Source: Candidatus Polarisedimenticolia bacterium (GTDB lineage: Bacteria > Acidobacteriota > Polarisedimenticolia > Gp22-AA2). From it: 64,000 nucleotides of DNA. Within the stretch, counting starts at the first letter, position 1. Each line of letters starts with the position of its first letter. The DNA is taken from assembly GCA_036001465.1 (NCBI GenBank), contig DASYUH010000060.1, positions 1 to 64,000 of the forward strand, given 5' to 3'. Positions 1 to 7,225 of the stretch are shown here, piece by piece. Under the pieces are notes generated by a model that ran no database searches, was not told where the DNA came from, and saw only the letters and a program-made list of their open reading frames with translations. Made by a program: the position numbers and the translations under genes.

Positions 1-378
1 GCCGGGAATCTCCTCTCCGAAGAAGACCCCTTCCTTGCACAGGGTCGAGCGGCCGCGCTTGCACAGGTCGCAGCGTCCGCAGTGGACCCGCTGGATGGTG
101 GCGACCCGGTGGCCCGGGCGGAGCGCCGGCACGCCGGTCCCAACCGCGACGATCTCCCCGGCGATTTCGTGCCCCAGGATCGACGGGAGCTTGGTGCGCG
201 GCAGGTTGCCGAGACGGTTGATGATGTCGTGGTAGCACACCCCGACCGCCTTCACCCGGATCAGGACCTCGCGCTCGCGAAGCGAGCCCGGTTCCGGGGC
301 GGGGACTTCTTCGAGGCGCAGCGCATCCGGCCCGCCGAACTCCCGCATCACGACCGCCCGCATCATCCGCTCTCCCAT
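1..378 (-). CDS. Zinc-dependent medium-chain alcohol dehydrogenase, N-terminal part (cut by window edge)
   Basis: The first 126 residues of an MDR-family NAD(P)-dependent dehydrogenase are present; the rest lies beyond the left edge. The GroES-like zinc domain is clear: Cys48, His70 and Glu71 (in ILGHE) match the catalytic-zinc ligands, and Cys100, Cys103, Cys106 and Cys114 match the structural-zinc lobe. Family members oxidise alcohols or reduce aldehydes. The Rossmann fold and substrate pocket are not visible, so the substrate is unknown. The ATG at 378 follows a GGAGG-like sequence. It lies 43 bases after the CoA-transferase fusion on the same strand and probably ends the TetR-controlled operon. 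Confidence 0.88.
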   Translation of the reverse strand, partial: MGERMMRAVVMREFGGPDALRLEEVPAPEPGSLREREVLIRVKAVGVCYHDIINRLGNLPRTKLPSILGHEIAGEIVAVGTGVPALRPGHRVATIQRVHCGRCDLCKRGRSTLCKEGVFFGEEIPG

Positions 379-421
379 CGCACTCCTCCCCTGTCCGTCG
401 AGCCGCGCCTTTCGGCGCCCG

Positions 422-2050
422 TCACACCATGGCGTGCCGGATCCCGGCGGGATCCAGCAGGGCCAGGGCGTTCAACTCGTTCTCGGTCGGCCCCGGCGCC
501 GCGTCCCCGTCACCCGCGAACGCGAATCCGGTCTGCGCGCGCACCTCGTCCGGCCGCACGCCATCGCGCCTTGAGACCAGGGCGAGCCGGCCCGATTGCA
601 GCCTGAAAAGCCCGAGGTCGGTGACGACGCTCGTGTCGCGGTTCGCCGGGGCCGCCGCGGTCGTGGCGAAATCGACGGACTCGACGAGCGCGCGCTGCGA
701 GTGCCGCGGCACCGTGATCACGATCTTCGGGACGTGCGAGCGCATCGACGACGATCCCGCCGGCCCGGGCAGCTTCACCCGGGGCCGGTCGTATTCGCCG
801 ATGCAGGTCAGGTTCGTGCGGCCCAGGGCATCCACCTGGGCCACCCCGAAGAACATCAGGTCGATGCCCCCCCGGTGGGCCAGGTCGAAGAGTCCCGGCA
901 GGGACACCCGACCTTCGCAGCGCTCGAGGAGCCGCGGGTCGACGGACGTCGGCGAGGCGGACCGGATGTCGGGATCAACCGCCCCCACGCAATTGAAGTA
1001 GGTCAGGCCGCGGGCGTGGGTGGCGCGCGCCAGGGCGACGGCCAGCATCGGCAGAGCGGACGCCACGCCGGTGGCCACGACGTCCCCGTCCTTGATGAGG
1101 CGCGCCATCTCGACGACCAGACGATCGGCCGGCCGTGCGGCGTCCCACGCGGTCCCGGTCGGCGGGCGAGCGGATGGTGATGTGGACACCCCGCCCGGCG
1201 CCTGGAGCGCGGGCCCGTCCCATCCTCCCGGACTCTCGACGGCCGACAGGAAGGCGGCGTGATCGCGCGTTCCGGCGACGTAGGTGCGCAGGTAGTCCCC
1301 CGGCCGGCCTGCCGACGCTGCGGCCACGTACTCGCGCAGATGCGCGAGGCCGTAGCGATAGGCGCGGTGACAGCTGGTCGGAAACGCCCCCCCGGGTGCT
1401 TCCACCACGAGATCGACGAACGCGCCGGGGATCGTCGGCTCGTCGATCCGCTCGACGATCTTCTCCGCGGAAGCGATCACCCGGAGGCTCGCGCGCGCCA
1501 GGAGCTCGTCGGCGTACGGATCGTCGATCCGCAGGTTCCCCTTCCGATCCGCCAGCTGGACGTGAAGAAGCGCCACGTCCGGGCGGATCGCCATGGAAAC
1601 CGGGATCCGGCCGCCGGTTGCGGGATCGGTGATCTCCGGCGTGCGGTTGACCCGGGCGTAGTCGGAGCCCTCGCCCCCCGGCGCCGCCAGGAACGGCAGC
1701 CCCAGGGCGGCCGCCCGCAGCCCCTGGACGATCTCGTACACGTCCCGCTCCCTGTAGAGGAGGGCCCCCTTCTCGATGGCGGTCTTGACCGTCGGCGCGA
1801 CCACGAAGCCGTCTTCGCACTGGAAGCCGATGAAGCCGAACTCCGCCTCGGCGACCGCCCCCGCCGCCACCAGAAGATCCAGCGGCAGCGGATTCGGCAC
1901 GGACACGACGCGCAGGTCGCGCCGGCCCTGCCGGATGAGCTCGAACACCAGGGCCATCGGGGCGCGGTTGAGCTGGAACCCCCCGAAGGTCAGGAGCGCG
2001 CCGTCCCCCACCGTCCCGACCGCCTCGCTGAGGGTGGCGACCAGCGTCAC
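422..2050 (-). CDS. CoA-transferase family I protein, alpha-beta fusion (IpdAB/GctAB-like)
   Basis: This 542-residue protein joins both subunit types of class I CoA transferases. The alpha-like half spans about residues 5-265 and includes EAPGGAFPTSC near 218. A linker covers about 266-308, and the beta-like half runs from about 310 to the end. Where true transferases usually have a catalytic glutamate in an E-x-G turn of the beta half, this protein reads Y-F-N-C-V-G (351-356). Loss of that glutamate is known for IpdAB, a steroid C/D-ring hydrolase with the transferase fold. A retained Glu101 in the alpha half (YRERDVYE) may be the alternative catalytic acid; that is inference. The GTG start at 2050 makes a 4-bp GTGA overlap with the upstream stop. 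A longer upstream reading would only re-read the preceding gene. Confidence 0.82.
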   Translation of the reverse strand: MTLVATLSEAVGTVGDGALLTFGGFQLNRAPMALVFELIRQGRRDLRVVSVPNPLPLDLLVAAGAVAEAEFGFIGFQCEDGFVVAPTVKTAIEKGALLYRERDVYEIVQGLRAAALGLPFLAAPGGEGSDYARVNRTPEITDPATGGRIPVSMAIRPDVALLHVQLADRKGNLRIDDPYADELLARASLRVIASAEKIVERIDEPTIPGAFVDLVVEAPGGAFPTSCHRAYRYGLAHLREYVAAASAGRPGDYLRTYVAGTRDHAAFLSAVESPGGWDGPALQAPGGVSTSPSARPPTGTAWDAARPADRLVVEMARLIKDGDVVATGVASALPMLAVALARATHARGLTYFNCVGAVDPDIRSASPTSVDPRLLERCEGRVSLPGLFDLAHRGGIDLMFFGVAQVDALGRTNLTCIGEYDRPRVKLPGPAGSSSMRSHVPKIVITVPRHSQRALVESVDFATTAAAPANRDTSVVTDLGLFRLQSGRLALVSRRDGVRPDEVRAQTGFAFAGDGDAAPGPTENELNALALLDPAGIRHAMV

Positions 2051-2883
2051 GGCTCCCCTCCGTCGGGCCGGAGATCGACCGCCGCCAGGCGGTCGAACGG
2101 ATCGACGATGTCCAGCGCCGCTTGTTCCGCCGCGCTGGGAGCCGGTGTCTTCGGCGCCGCGCCCGCCGGGAGGGGGAAGCCGGTACGCCGGCGCACGTCC
2201 TGTTCGGAGGCGTGCGGATGAACGGATCGCAGACGCATCGAGCCGTCCTCGAACGCGAACACCGCGAGCGGCGTCACGCACAGAGAGGGTCCCCCCTCGA
2301 GACCGGCGGCCGCCCGGCGGCGCCAGCCCGGCACCGAAACGTAGTCCACCCGCTCGACGAAGCGGCGCGCCGTGTGCTCTCCGGAGAACAGGATCACGTG
2401 CCGCGCCAGAGTCCCGATCGACGTCGTGCCGATCGAGCCGGGCCCGCGCACCTTCATCCGGCCGTCCTCCCCCTTGATCCCGATCAGGTTCGTGCTCCCC
2501 TCCCGGTCGATCTGCATGCCGCCGACCAGGAAGACGTCGCAGAAGCGCAGGGGGGACGCCGGGTTCGCGACGTCGAGGATGGCGTCGTGGGACTCGAGAT
2601 ACTCGATGACCTCGTGGGATCGGGAGGTGCTGTCGGCGGTCCAGGCGGCCGGCTGCAGGTCGGCGCCGCGCTCGACCCGCAGTCCATGCCTGATCACGAG
2701 GTTCGGGGCGTGCAGCCTCTGCGCCAGGAGGGCCGCCGCCAGGAGCAGCTCGGCATGGAGACCGAAGGCGACGATCTCCCCGTCGCGAAGCTCGCGCGCC
2801 AGCACGCAGGCCAGGAGGCGCGCCACTCCCAGCCGGTCCGCCGCAGTCCGGAGGCCACCCCCCGCTTCGCGCTCCGCGTTCAC
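2047..2883 (-). CDS. CoA-transferase family I, beta subunit (IpdB-like)
   Basis: A 278-residue beta-type subunit of the glutaconate CoA-transferase/IpdB group. Family landmarks are A-Q-R-L-H-A-P-N-L around 55-62, a glycine-rich GPGSIGTTSIG segment, and the C-terminal RSVHPHASEQDV pattern. At the position of the catalytic E-x-G turn the protein reads IRHGLR (64-69), so no glutamate is present there. Acyl hydrolysis or C-C ring cleavage, as in IpdAB, is therefore at least as likely as CoA transfer. It starts at GTG 2883 and overlaps the alpha gene by 4 bp (GTGA), so the two are probably translationally coupled partners of one heteromer. Confidence 0.82.
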   Translation of the reverse strand: MNAEREAGGGLRTAADRLGVARLLACVLARELRDGEIVAFGLHAELLLAAALLAQRLHAPNLVIRHGLRVERGADLQPAAWTADSTSRSHEVIEYLESHDAILDVANPASPLRFCDVFLVGGMQIDREGSTNLIGIKGEDGRMKVRGPGSIGTTSIGTLARHVILFSGEHTARRFVERVDYVSVPGWRRRAAAGLEGGPSLCVTPLAVFAFEDGSMRLRSVHPHASEQDVRRRTGFPLPAGAAPKTPAPSAAEQAALDIVDPFDRLAAVDLRPDGGEP

Positions 2884-3785
2884 GAAGGCCCCGACGCGAG
2901 CCGCTCGAGACGTTCGGGCCCGATGGCGCGCAGGTAATCCTCGGGCCCCTCGGCGCCGTACACGTAGCGCTCGAGGTAGCGCTGGAAGGGGACCGGATCC
3001 CCCTTTCGGCGGGCCTCTCCCGCCTCCGCGTACTCGCGGCAGTGCTCGAGGTCCGGCACGTACCGTCCGCTCACACCACCAGGGTGCGCGCCGCCCGGCG
3101 CCTCGACCACCAGCGCGCCGCGCACGAGCGTGCGCTCCGGCGAGCCGGTCACCTCGTCGGGGTCGACGAGCCGCTCGACGGTGGCCACCACCGGGCCGTG
3201 ACAGGCGAGCGCCAGGGCCCTCTCCGCGAAGGTCCGTCCCAGGTAGGCCTCCCGCGCAGTGCGCACGTTGCCGAAGGCATCCGCCTCGGCGGCGTGCAGA
3301 AAGACGATGTCCGGCCGCACGGGGGGCACCTTGAGGTAGCGGCGGCCCCCCTCCTGGATTTCCCGAAGCTCCGGGTTCAGCTCAGGCAGCGAGCTGCCGA
3401 CGCCCCCCCGCCAGAGGATGTACGGCATCCCCCAGGCGGCCGCCTTCAGCGCCAGGTGCCAGATGCACTCGTCGCATTCCCAGACCTCGATGTCCCCCCG
3501 CTCGGCGGCGCGCCGGAAGGCAGGGGCGATCGGCAGGACGCGCTCGAAGGCCACGCCGGCGGTCACGACACGCCGCACGCAACCGGCGCCGATCAGGAGA
3601 TCGGTCTCGAGTCCGGAGGTCGGCCCGGAGACCAGGGTCAGATCCTTCAGGCGACGGCGGATGAGGGCGCGCACCATCGCCATCGGCGGGTTCTGGTAGG
3701 AGAAACCGGACAGTCCGACGATCATGCCGTCCTGCGCCAGGGCGGCGGCTTCCTGCAGGGGGACGACGCGCTCGGCGCGGCTCAC
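2880..3785 (-). CDS. CoA-transferase family I, alpha subunit (IpdA-like)
   Basis: A 301-residue alpha-type subunit. It has the LSGFSYQNPPMAMVRALI opening (25-42), the AEADAFGNVRTAREAYLG segment and the VVEAPGGAHPGG motif typical of the glutaconate CoA-transferase/IpdA family. Glutamates in VWECDE (Glu103 and Glu106) align with the region where IpdA-type hydrolases carry their acidic residue; this alignment is by eye. The start is GTG at 3785, inside the GTGA that ends the DUF35 gene. The gene is followed by its beta partner with another 4-bp overlap. Substrate is unknown; an acyl-CoA from ring or branched-chain degradation is the working guess. Confidence 0.82.
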   Translation of the reverse strand: MSRAERVVPLQEAAALAQDGMIVGLSGFSYQNPPMAMVRALIRRRLKDLTLVSGPTSGLETDLLIGAGCVRRVVTAGVAFERVLPIAPAFRRAAERGDIEVWECDECIWHLALKAAAWGMPYILWRGGVGSSLPELNPELREIQEGGRRYLKVPPVRPDIVFLHAAEADAFGNVRTAREAYLGRTFAERALALACHGPVVATVERLVDPDEVTGSPERTLVRGALVVEAPGGAHPGGVSGRYVPDLEHCREYAEAGEARRKGDPVPFQRYLERYVYGAEGPEDYLRAIGPERLERLASGPS

Positions 3786-4201
3786 GGACCGCCGGCCCCG
3801 CCGGGCCGGAGGAGGGGCCGGAACTTGTAGCCATAGACGATGTAGCCGTGCTCCTCGGCGTCCCGGATCTTGCGCGTCACCATCTCGACCGGCATGCCGA
3901 TCGCGAGCTCCACGCCTTCCGTATCGGCGAGCTGCGCCGTGACGAGAGGACCCTCCTCGAGCCGCACCATGCCGACGTCGTAGGGGGCGAGCGAGGCGAA
4001 GCCGCGGGGCGGCTGCACGACCCGGCTCCAGGAGTACAACGTGCCGCGCCCCGAGAAGGCGACCGTACCGAGTCCCGCCGTCTTGCAGGACGGGCAGACG
4101 GCGCGCGGCGGGAAGAAGCGGCGCTCGCACCCGGGGCAGGCGCTCCCTTCGAGCCGGTAGTACGCTCCGCGCAGGCGGTGGTAGCGGGGCAGCTCCATCA
4201 T
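3782..4201 (-). CDS. DUF35 / Zn-ribbon OB-fold acyl-CoA-binding protein
   Basis: A 139-residue protein of the DUF35 family. Two CxxC pairs (Cys22, Cys25, Cys36, Cys39) form a rubredoxin-like zinc ribbon, followed by an OB fold starting around GTLYSW. Members bridge a thiolase and a partner enzyme and help bind the acyl-CoA pantetheine. The archaeal thiolase/HMG-CoA synthase/DUF35 complex and the BbsA-BbsB thiolase of toluene degradation are known examples. Here it sits directly behind a thiolase and an HMG-CoA-synthase-like gene, the same trio. The start ATG at 4201 overlaps the thiolase stop (ATGA). A second ATG follows immediately at 4198. Confidence 0.88.
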   Translation of the reverse strand: MMELPRYHRLRGAYYRLEGSACPGCERRFFPPRAVCPSCKTAGLGTVAFSGRGTLYSWSRVVQPPRGFASLAPYDVGMVRLEEGPLVTAQLADTEGVELAIGMPVEMVTRKIRDAEEHGYIVYGYKFRPLLRPGGAGGP

Positions 4202-5349
4202 GTCGCCAGGATGTGCGTGACGGCGACCGAGCCGGAGCCGCCGACGCTCTGGGCCATGCCGATCGAGGCCCCCTTGACCTGCGCGGGGCCGGCCTCGCCA
4301 CGCAGCTGCAGGACGCACTCGACGAGCTGGTAGACGCCGCTGGCCCCCACCGGGTGGCCGCGTCCCTTGAGGCCGCCCATCGTGCCGATCGGGATGTCCC
4401 CCTCGAGGGCGATCCGCCCCTCGGCCGCCAGCTTCAGGGCGCTCCCGCGGTCGGCGAAGCCGCACGCCTCGAGGGTCAGGGCCGAGACGATCGTGAAGGC
4501 GTCGTGGATCTCGAAGAGGTCGATGTCCTTCGGCTTCACCTTCGCCTGGTCGTACGCCAGGCGGGCGGAGTCGGCGACCGCCTGCCAGACCAGCGGGTCC
4601 CGGCGCTCGGCCAGTCCCAGGGTGTCGGTCGCGCAGACCGAGGCCGCGACGCGCACCGGCGGGCGGCGCGCCCGGCGCGCCTCGGACGAGGGGGCGACGA
4701 GGAGCGCCGCGGCGCCGTCGCAGATCCCGGCCGAGTCGAGGATGTTGATCGGATCGGCCACCACGGGCGATTGGATGAACTCGTCCACGGTGATCGGCGT
4801 CCGGTACATGGCGTGGGGGTTGAGCGCCGCGTTCCGGTGGGCGTTGACCGAGAACGGGGCGAACTCCTCGTGGCGCGCCCGGTGCTCGTGCATGTACCGC
4901 CGCATCAGGAGCGCGTTCAACGCGGCGAACGAGATGCCGTGCGCCGCCTCGTAGTCGGCGTCGGCCGCCAGGGCCAGGGCCGACGTCACCCCGTCCGTCA
5001 GGTGGTCGGTCATCTTCTCCACCCCCAGGACCAGGACGTAGTCGTGCGCCCCGGAGCCCACCGCCAGGCAGGCGGCGCGCAGCGCCGCCCCTCCCGAGGC
5101 GCAGGCCGCCTCGATCTTCAGCGCCTCGATCGGCAGGAGGCCGCAGGCGTCGGCGACCAGGGTCGCGAGGTTCTCCTGCCCCGCCAGCTCCCCCGACAGC
5201 ATGTTGCCGACGAAGAGCGCGTCCACCCGCTCGACGCCGGCGTCACGGCGCGCCGCCGCGATCGCCTCGACCGACAGATCGCGGATCGAGCGATCCCAGT
5301 GCTCCGCCACCGCCGTCTGCCCCACTCCGACGATGCTGACGTCCCTCAT
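4198..5349 (-). CDS. Thiolase, archaeal/SCP2-like type (acetyl-CoA acetyltransferase family)
   Basis: A 383-residue thiolase. The nucleophile Cys83 lies in E-A-A-C-A-S-G-G. The EIHDAF motif is the SCP2-type counterpart of the classical NEAF, and GRGHPVGASG carries the catalytic histidine. The usual second cysteine motif (CxG) near the C-terminus is replaced by QSVGGSGS, as in archaeal and SCP2-like thiolases. It should either condense two acetyl-CoA or cleave 3-ketoacyl-CoA. The neighbouring HMG-CoA synthase and DUF35 genes suggest the three form a complex that channels the acyl intermediate. It starts 7 bases after the synthase gene ends. Confidence 0.9.
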   Translation of the reverse strand: MRDVSIVGVGQTAVAEHWDRSIRDLSVEAIAAARRDAGVERVDALFVGNMLSGELAGQENLATLVADACGLLPIEALKIEAACASGGAALRAACLAVGSGAHDYVLVLGVEKMTDHLTDGVTSALALAADADYEAAHGISFAALNALLMRRYMHEHRARHEEFAPFSVNAHRNAALNPHAMYRTPITVDEFIQSPVVADPINILDSAGICDGAAALLVAPSSEARRARRPPVRVAASVCATDTLGLAERRDPLVWQAVADSARLAYDQAKVKPKDIDLFEIHDAFTIVSALTLEACGFADRGSALKLAAEGRIALEGDIPIGTMGGLKGRGHPVGASGVYQLVECVLQLRGEAGPAQVKGASIGMAQSVGGSGSVAVTHILAT

Positions 5350-5356
5350 CCCCTCC

Positions 5357-6409
5357 TCACAGCAGGCGAATCGTGCGCGTCGTTCTCAGGTAGGTCCCGT
5401 AGTCCTCGATGGGATGGCGGCGCCCGACATAGTCGGCCACCGACGGCGCCGCCGCGCGGACCTCCTCGAGCCTCGGCGTGGCGCACAGCGAGAAGGCGTC
5501 GCTTCCGGCCCCGCTGCCGTAGGAGCAGAAGAAGATCCGGTCCCCCGGGCGGGCGACGTCCAGAATCGCCGCCAGCCCGAGGAGCGACGCGCCGGAGTAC
5601 GTGTTGCCGATCCGATCGACCACGGCGCCCGCGGCGATCTGCGCCTCCTCGAATCCGAGCTCGGCCGCGACCCGGCGCACGAACTTCGGGTTCGGCTGGT
5701 GAAAGACGGCCCAGCGGTAGTCGGCCGGCCTCCGCCCCAGCTCCGAGAGCAGGCCCCGCGACGCCTCGAGGGAATGCCGGAAGTACGCCGGCTCGCCGGT
5801 GAACCGGTGCCCGTGCTCCGGGTAGTGCATGTGCTGGCGGCGGAAGAAGTCGGGGGTGTCGGTCACGTACGACCGCGACGCCTCGACGACGGCGAGAGCG
5901 GAGGCCGCCGGACCGAACAGGAAGGCCGCGCCCCCCGCGGCGGCGGTGAACTCCAGGTGATCTCCCGGCTTGCTCTGCGCCGCGTCCATGCCGATCGCCA
6001 GGGCGTGATCGGCCATGCCGGAGCCGACGTAGGCGCAGGCGGCCTGCATCGCCTCGGAGCCGGCCTTGCAGGCGAACTCCAGGTCGGCGGCGCTGACCCA
6101 CGGGGTCGCTCCGATCGCCTCCGCCACGATGGTGCTCGACGGCTTGACCGCATACGGCTTCGATTCCGTGCCGACCCACACGGCCCGGATCGAGTCGGGC
6201 GGGACGCGCGCGCGCCGGAGCGCCCCGCGGGCCGCCTCGATCGCCATGGTGACCGTGTCCTCGTCGGCCGACGGGACCGACTTCTCGCGCACCGGCAGGC
6301 GCGCGTCCGGCGGCCGGCCCCAGGCGGCGGCGATGATCCGGGCGGCGATGCGCGGGCGCGGGATGCAGGCGCCGTACCCGGCTATGCCGACGTCGCGCGT
6401 GGTCTTCAC
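5357..6409 (-). CDS. Hydroxymethylglutaryl-CoA synthase-like protein, archaeal type
   Basis: A 350-residue protein of the archaeal-type HMG-CoA synthase family, which condenses acetyl-CoA with acetoacetyl-CoA or runs the reverse. The catalytic residues are present: Glu82 in GTESKP, Cys114 in EFACKAGSEAMQ and His237 in FHQPNPKF. Length fits the archaeal form. No mevalonate-pathway gene is nearby. CoA-transferase-like, dehydrogenase and TetR neighbours point instead to catabolism, possibly cleavage of a branched 3-hydroxyacyl-CoA; this is inference. The GTG start at 6409 overlaps the regulator stop by 4 bp. A longer reading to 6508 only overlaps the regulator and lacks family similarity. Confidence 0.88.
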   Translation of the reverse strand: MKTTRDVGIAGYGACIPRPRIAARIIAAAWGRPPDARLPVREKSVPSADEDTVTMAIEAARGALRRARVPPDSIRAVWVGTESKPYAVKPSSTIVAEAIGATPWVSAADLEFACKAGSEAMQAACAYVGSGMADHALAIGMDAAQSKPGDHLEFTAAAGGAAFLFGPAASALAVVEASRSYVTDTPDFFRRQHMHYPEHGHRFTGEPAYFRHSLEASRGLLSELGRRPADYRWAVFHQPNPKFVRRVAAELGFEEAQIAAGAVVDRIGNTYSGASLLGLAAILDVARPGDRIFFCSYGSGAGSDAFSLCATPRLEEVRAAAPSVADYVGRRHPIEDYGTYLRTTRTIRLL

Positions 6410-7017
6410 GCCACATGCCCCGGCCGGGCCAGGATGCCGCCCAGGAAGACGTCGCTCAGGGCGTCGGCGACGGCCTCCTCGTTCAGCCGGCCCCCCGGCC
6501 GGTACCACTGGTAGATCCAGTTGATCATCCCGAGCATGGCGAAGGCGGCGGCGGACGGGTCCACCCGGCGCGCCGTACCGCTCTTGATCATCTCGCGGAA
6601 CGTCTTCTCGAGGAACTTGATGTAGCGCTTCTTGCGGGCGTTGATCCGGTCCCGGTAGCGCCCCCTGAGGGCATTGGTCTCGTGCAGGATGACGGTGACT
6701 TCTTTGGGCCTGTCGCGGATGACCAGGAGCACGTGCCCGCGCAGCGCCACCTTGAGCCTCTCGAGCGGATCGGGAATGGCCATGACGCGGTTCAGGACTT
6801 TCTCCTCGAACAGGTCCATGCCGTACGACATGATCGCGAACAACAGCTCGTCCTTGCTGCCGATGTGATGATAGAGCCCCGCCTTGGTGAGCCCCACGGC
6901 GTCCGCGACATCCTCCATGGACGCCTTGTCGAACCCCTTCTCGCAGAAGATGCGCGCGGCCGTCTCGAGGATCTGGGCCTGGCGCGTCGGCCGGTCCTGC
7001 CGCGCTCGCTTCTTCAC
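6406..7017 (-). CDS. TetR/AcrR family transcriptional repressor
   Basis: A 203-residue TetR-family regulator. The helix-turn-helix covers about residues 34-55 (EDVADAVGLTKAGLYHHIGSK), followed by an all-helical ligand domain. I prefer the GTG at 7017: it has AGAGGA four bases upstream, whereas the in-frame ATG at 7056 has no good ribosome site and lies almost at the predicted transcription start. It heads the HMG-CoA-synthase/thiolase/CoA-transferase operon and overlaps the next gene by 4 bp, so it is probably the pathway repressor, released by an acyl-CoA. The C-terminal region recalls KstR2-like regulators of steroid ring degradation, but I cannot confirm that without a search. Confidence 0.88.
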   Translation of the reverse strand: MKKRARQDRPTRQAQILETAARIFCEKGFDKASMEDVADAVGLTKAGLYHHIGSKDELLFAIMSYGMDLFEEKVLNRVMAIPDPLERLKVALRGHVLLVIRDRPKEVTVILHETNALRGRYRDRINARKKRYIKFLEKTFREMIKSGTARRVDPSAAAFAMLGMINWIYQWYRPGGRLNEEAVADALSDVFLGGILARPGHVA

Positions 7018-7058
7018 CGGTTCCTCTGAACCCGCCGGTCCCGGGGGGGCATCCATCG

Positions 7059-7080
7059 ACCTACCGACCAGTAGGTAGGT
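7059..7080. promoter_or_regulatory. Palindromic operator, probable TetR autoregulation site
   Basis: An imperfect inverted repeat with half-sites ACCTACC and GGTAGGT; 18 of 22 positions are symmetric. The core ACCGACCAGTAGGT resembles the ACCGACCGGTCGGT-type sites of other TetR regulators. It overlaps the regulator's -10 box and predicted start point, so binding should block transcription of the whole operon. Confidence 0.7.
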
Positions 7081-7105
7081 TAGCGCCGGCCCGGCCGGCT
7101 GTCAA
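7077..7105 (-). promoter_or_regulatory. Sigma-70-type promoter of the TetR operon
   Basis: On the minus strand a perfect -35 box TTGACA (7105-7100) is separated by 17 bases from a weak -10 box TAACCT (7082-7077). Predicted start point is near 7070. The -10 overlaps the operator by four bases. Confidence 0.65.
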
Positions 7106-7124
7106 GAGGCGGAGTGTACACCCG

Positions 7125-7153
7125 TTGCCAGGCGCCGCGAGGTTGCATAGACT
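7125..7153 (+). promoter_or_regulatory. Sigma-70-type promoter of the APC permease
   Basis: TTGCCA (7125-7130), a 17-base spacer and TAGACT (7148-7153). It predicts a leader of about 65 bases that contains a copy of the dispersed palindromic element. Confidence 0.5.
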
Positions 7154-7173
7154 CCCGCGGCCTCCTCGGCTGC

Positions 7174-7202
7174 GAGCCTGTCCGAGTTCCCGGATCGGCT
7201 CC
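7174..7202. repeat. Dispersed palindromic element, copy 1
   Basis: The left arm GAGCCTGTCCGAG pairs with the right arm around CGGATCGGCTCC, giving a stem-loop. It lies in the predicted 5' leader of the APC permease, 24 bases before the start codon, so it could act as an attenuator. It matches five other copies in this window. Confidence 0.65.
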
Positions 7203-7225
7203 CCAAGGGGGCCCGAGGCGCCCGC

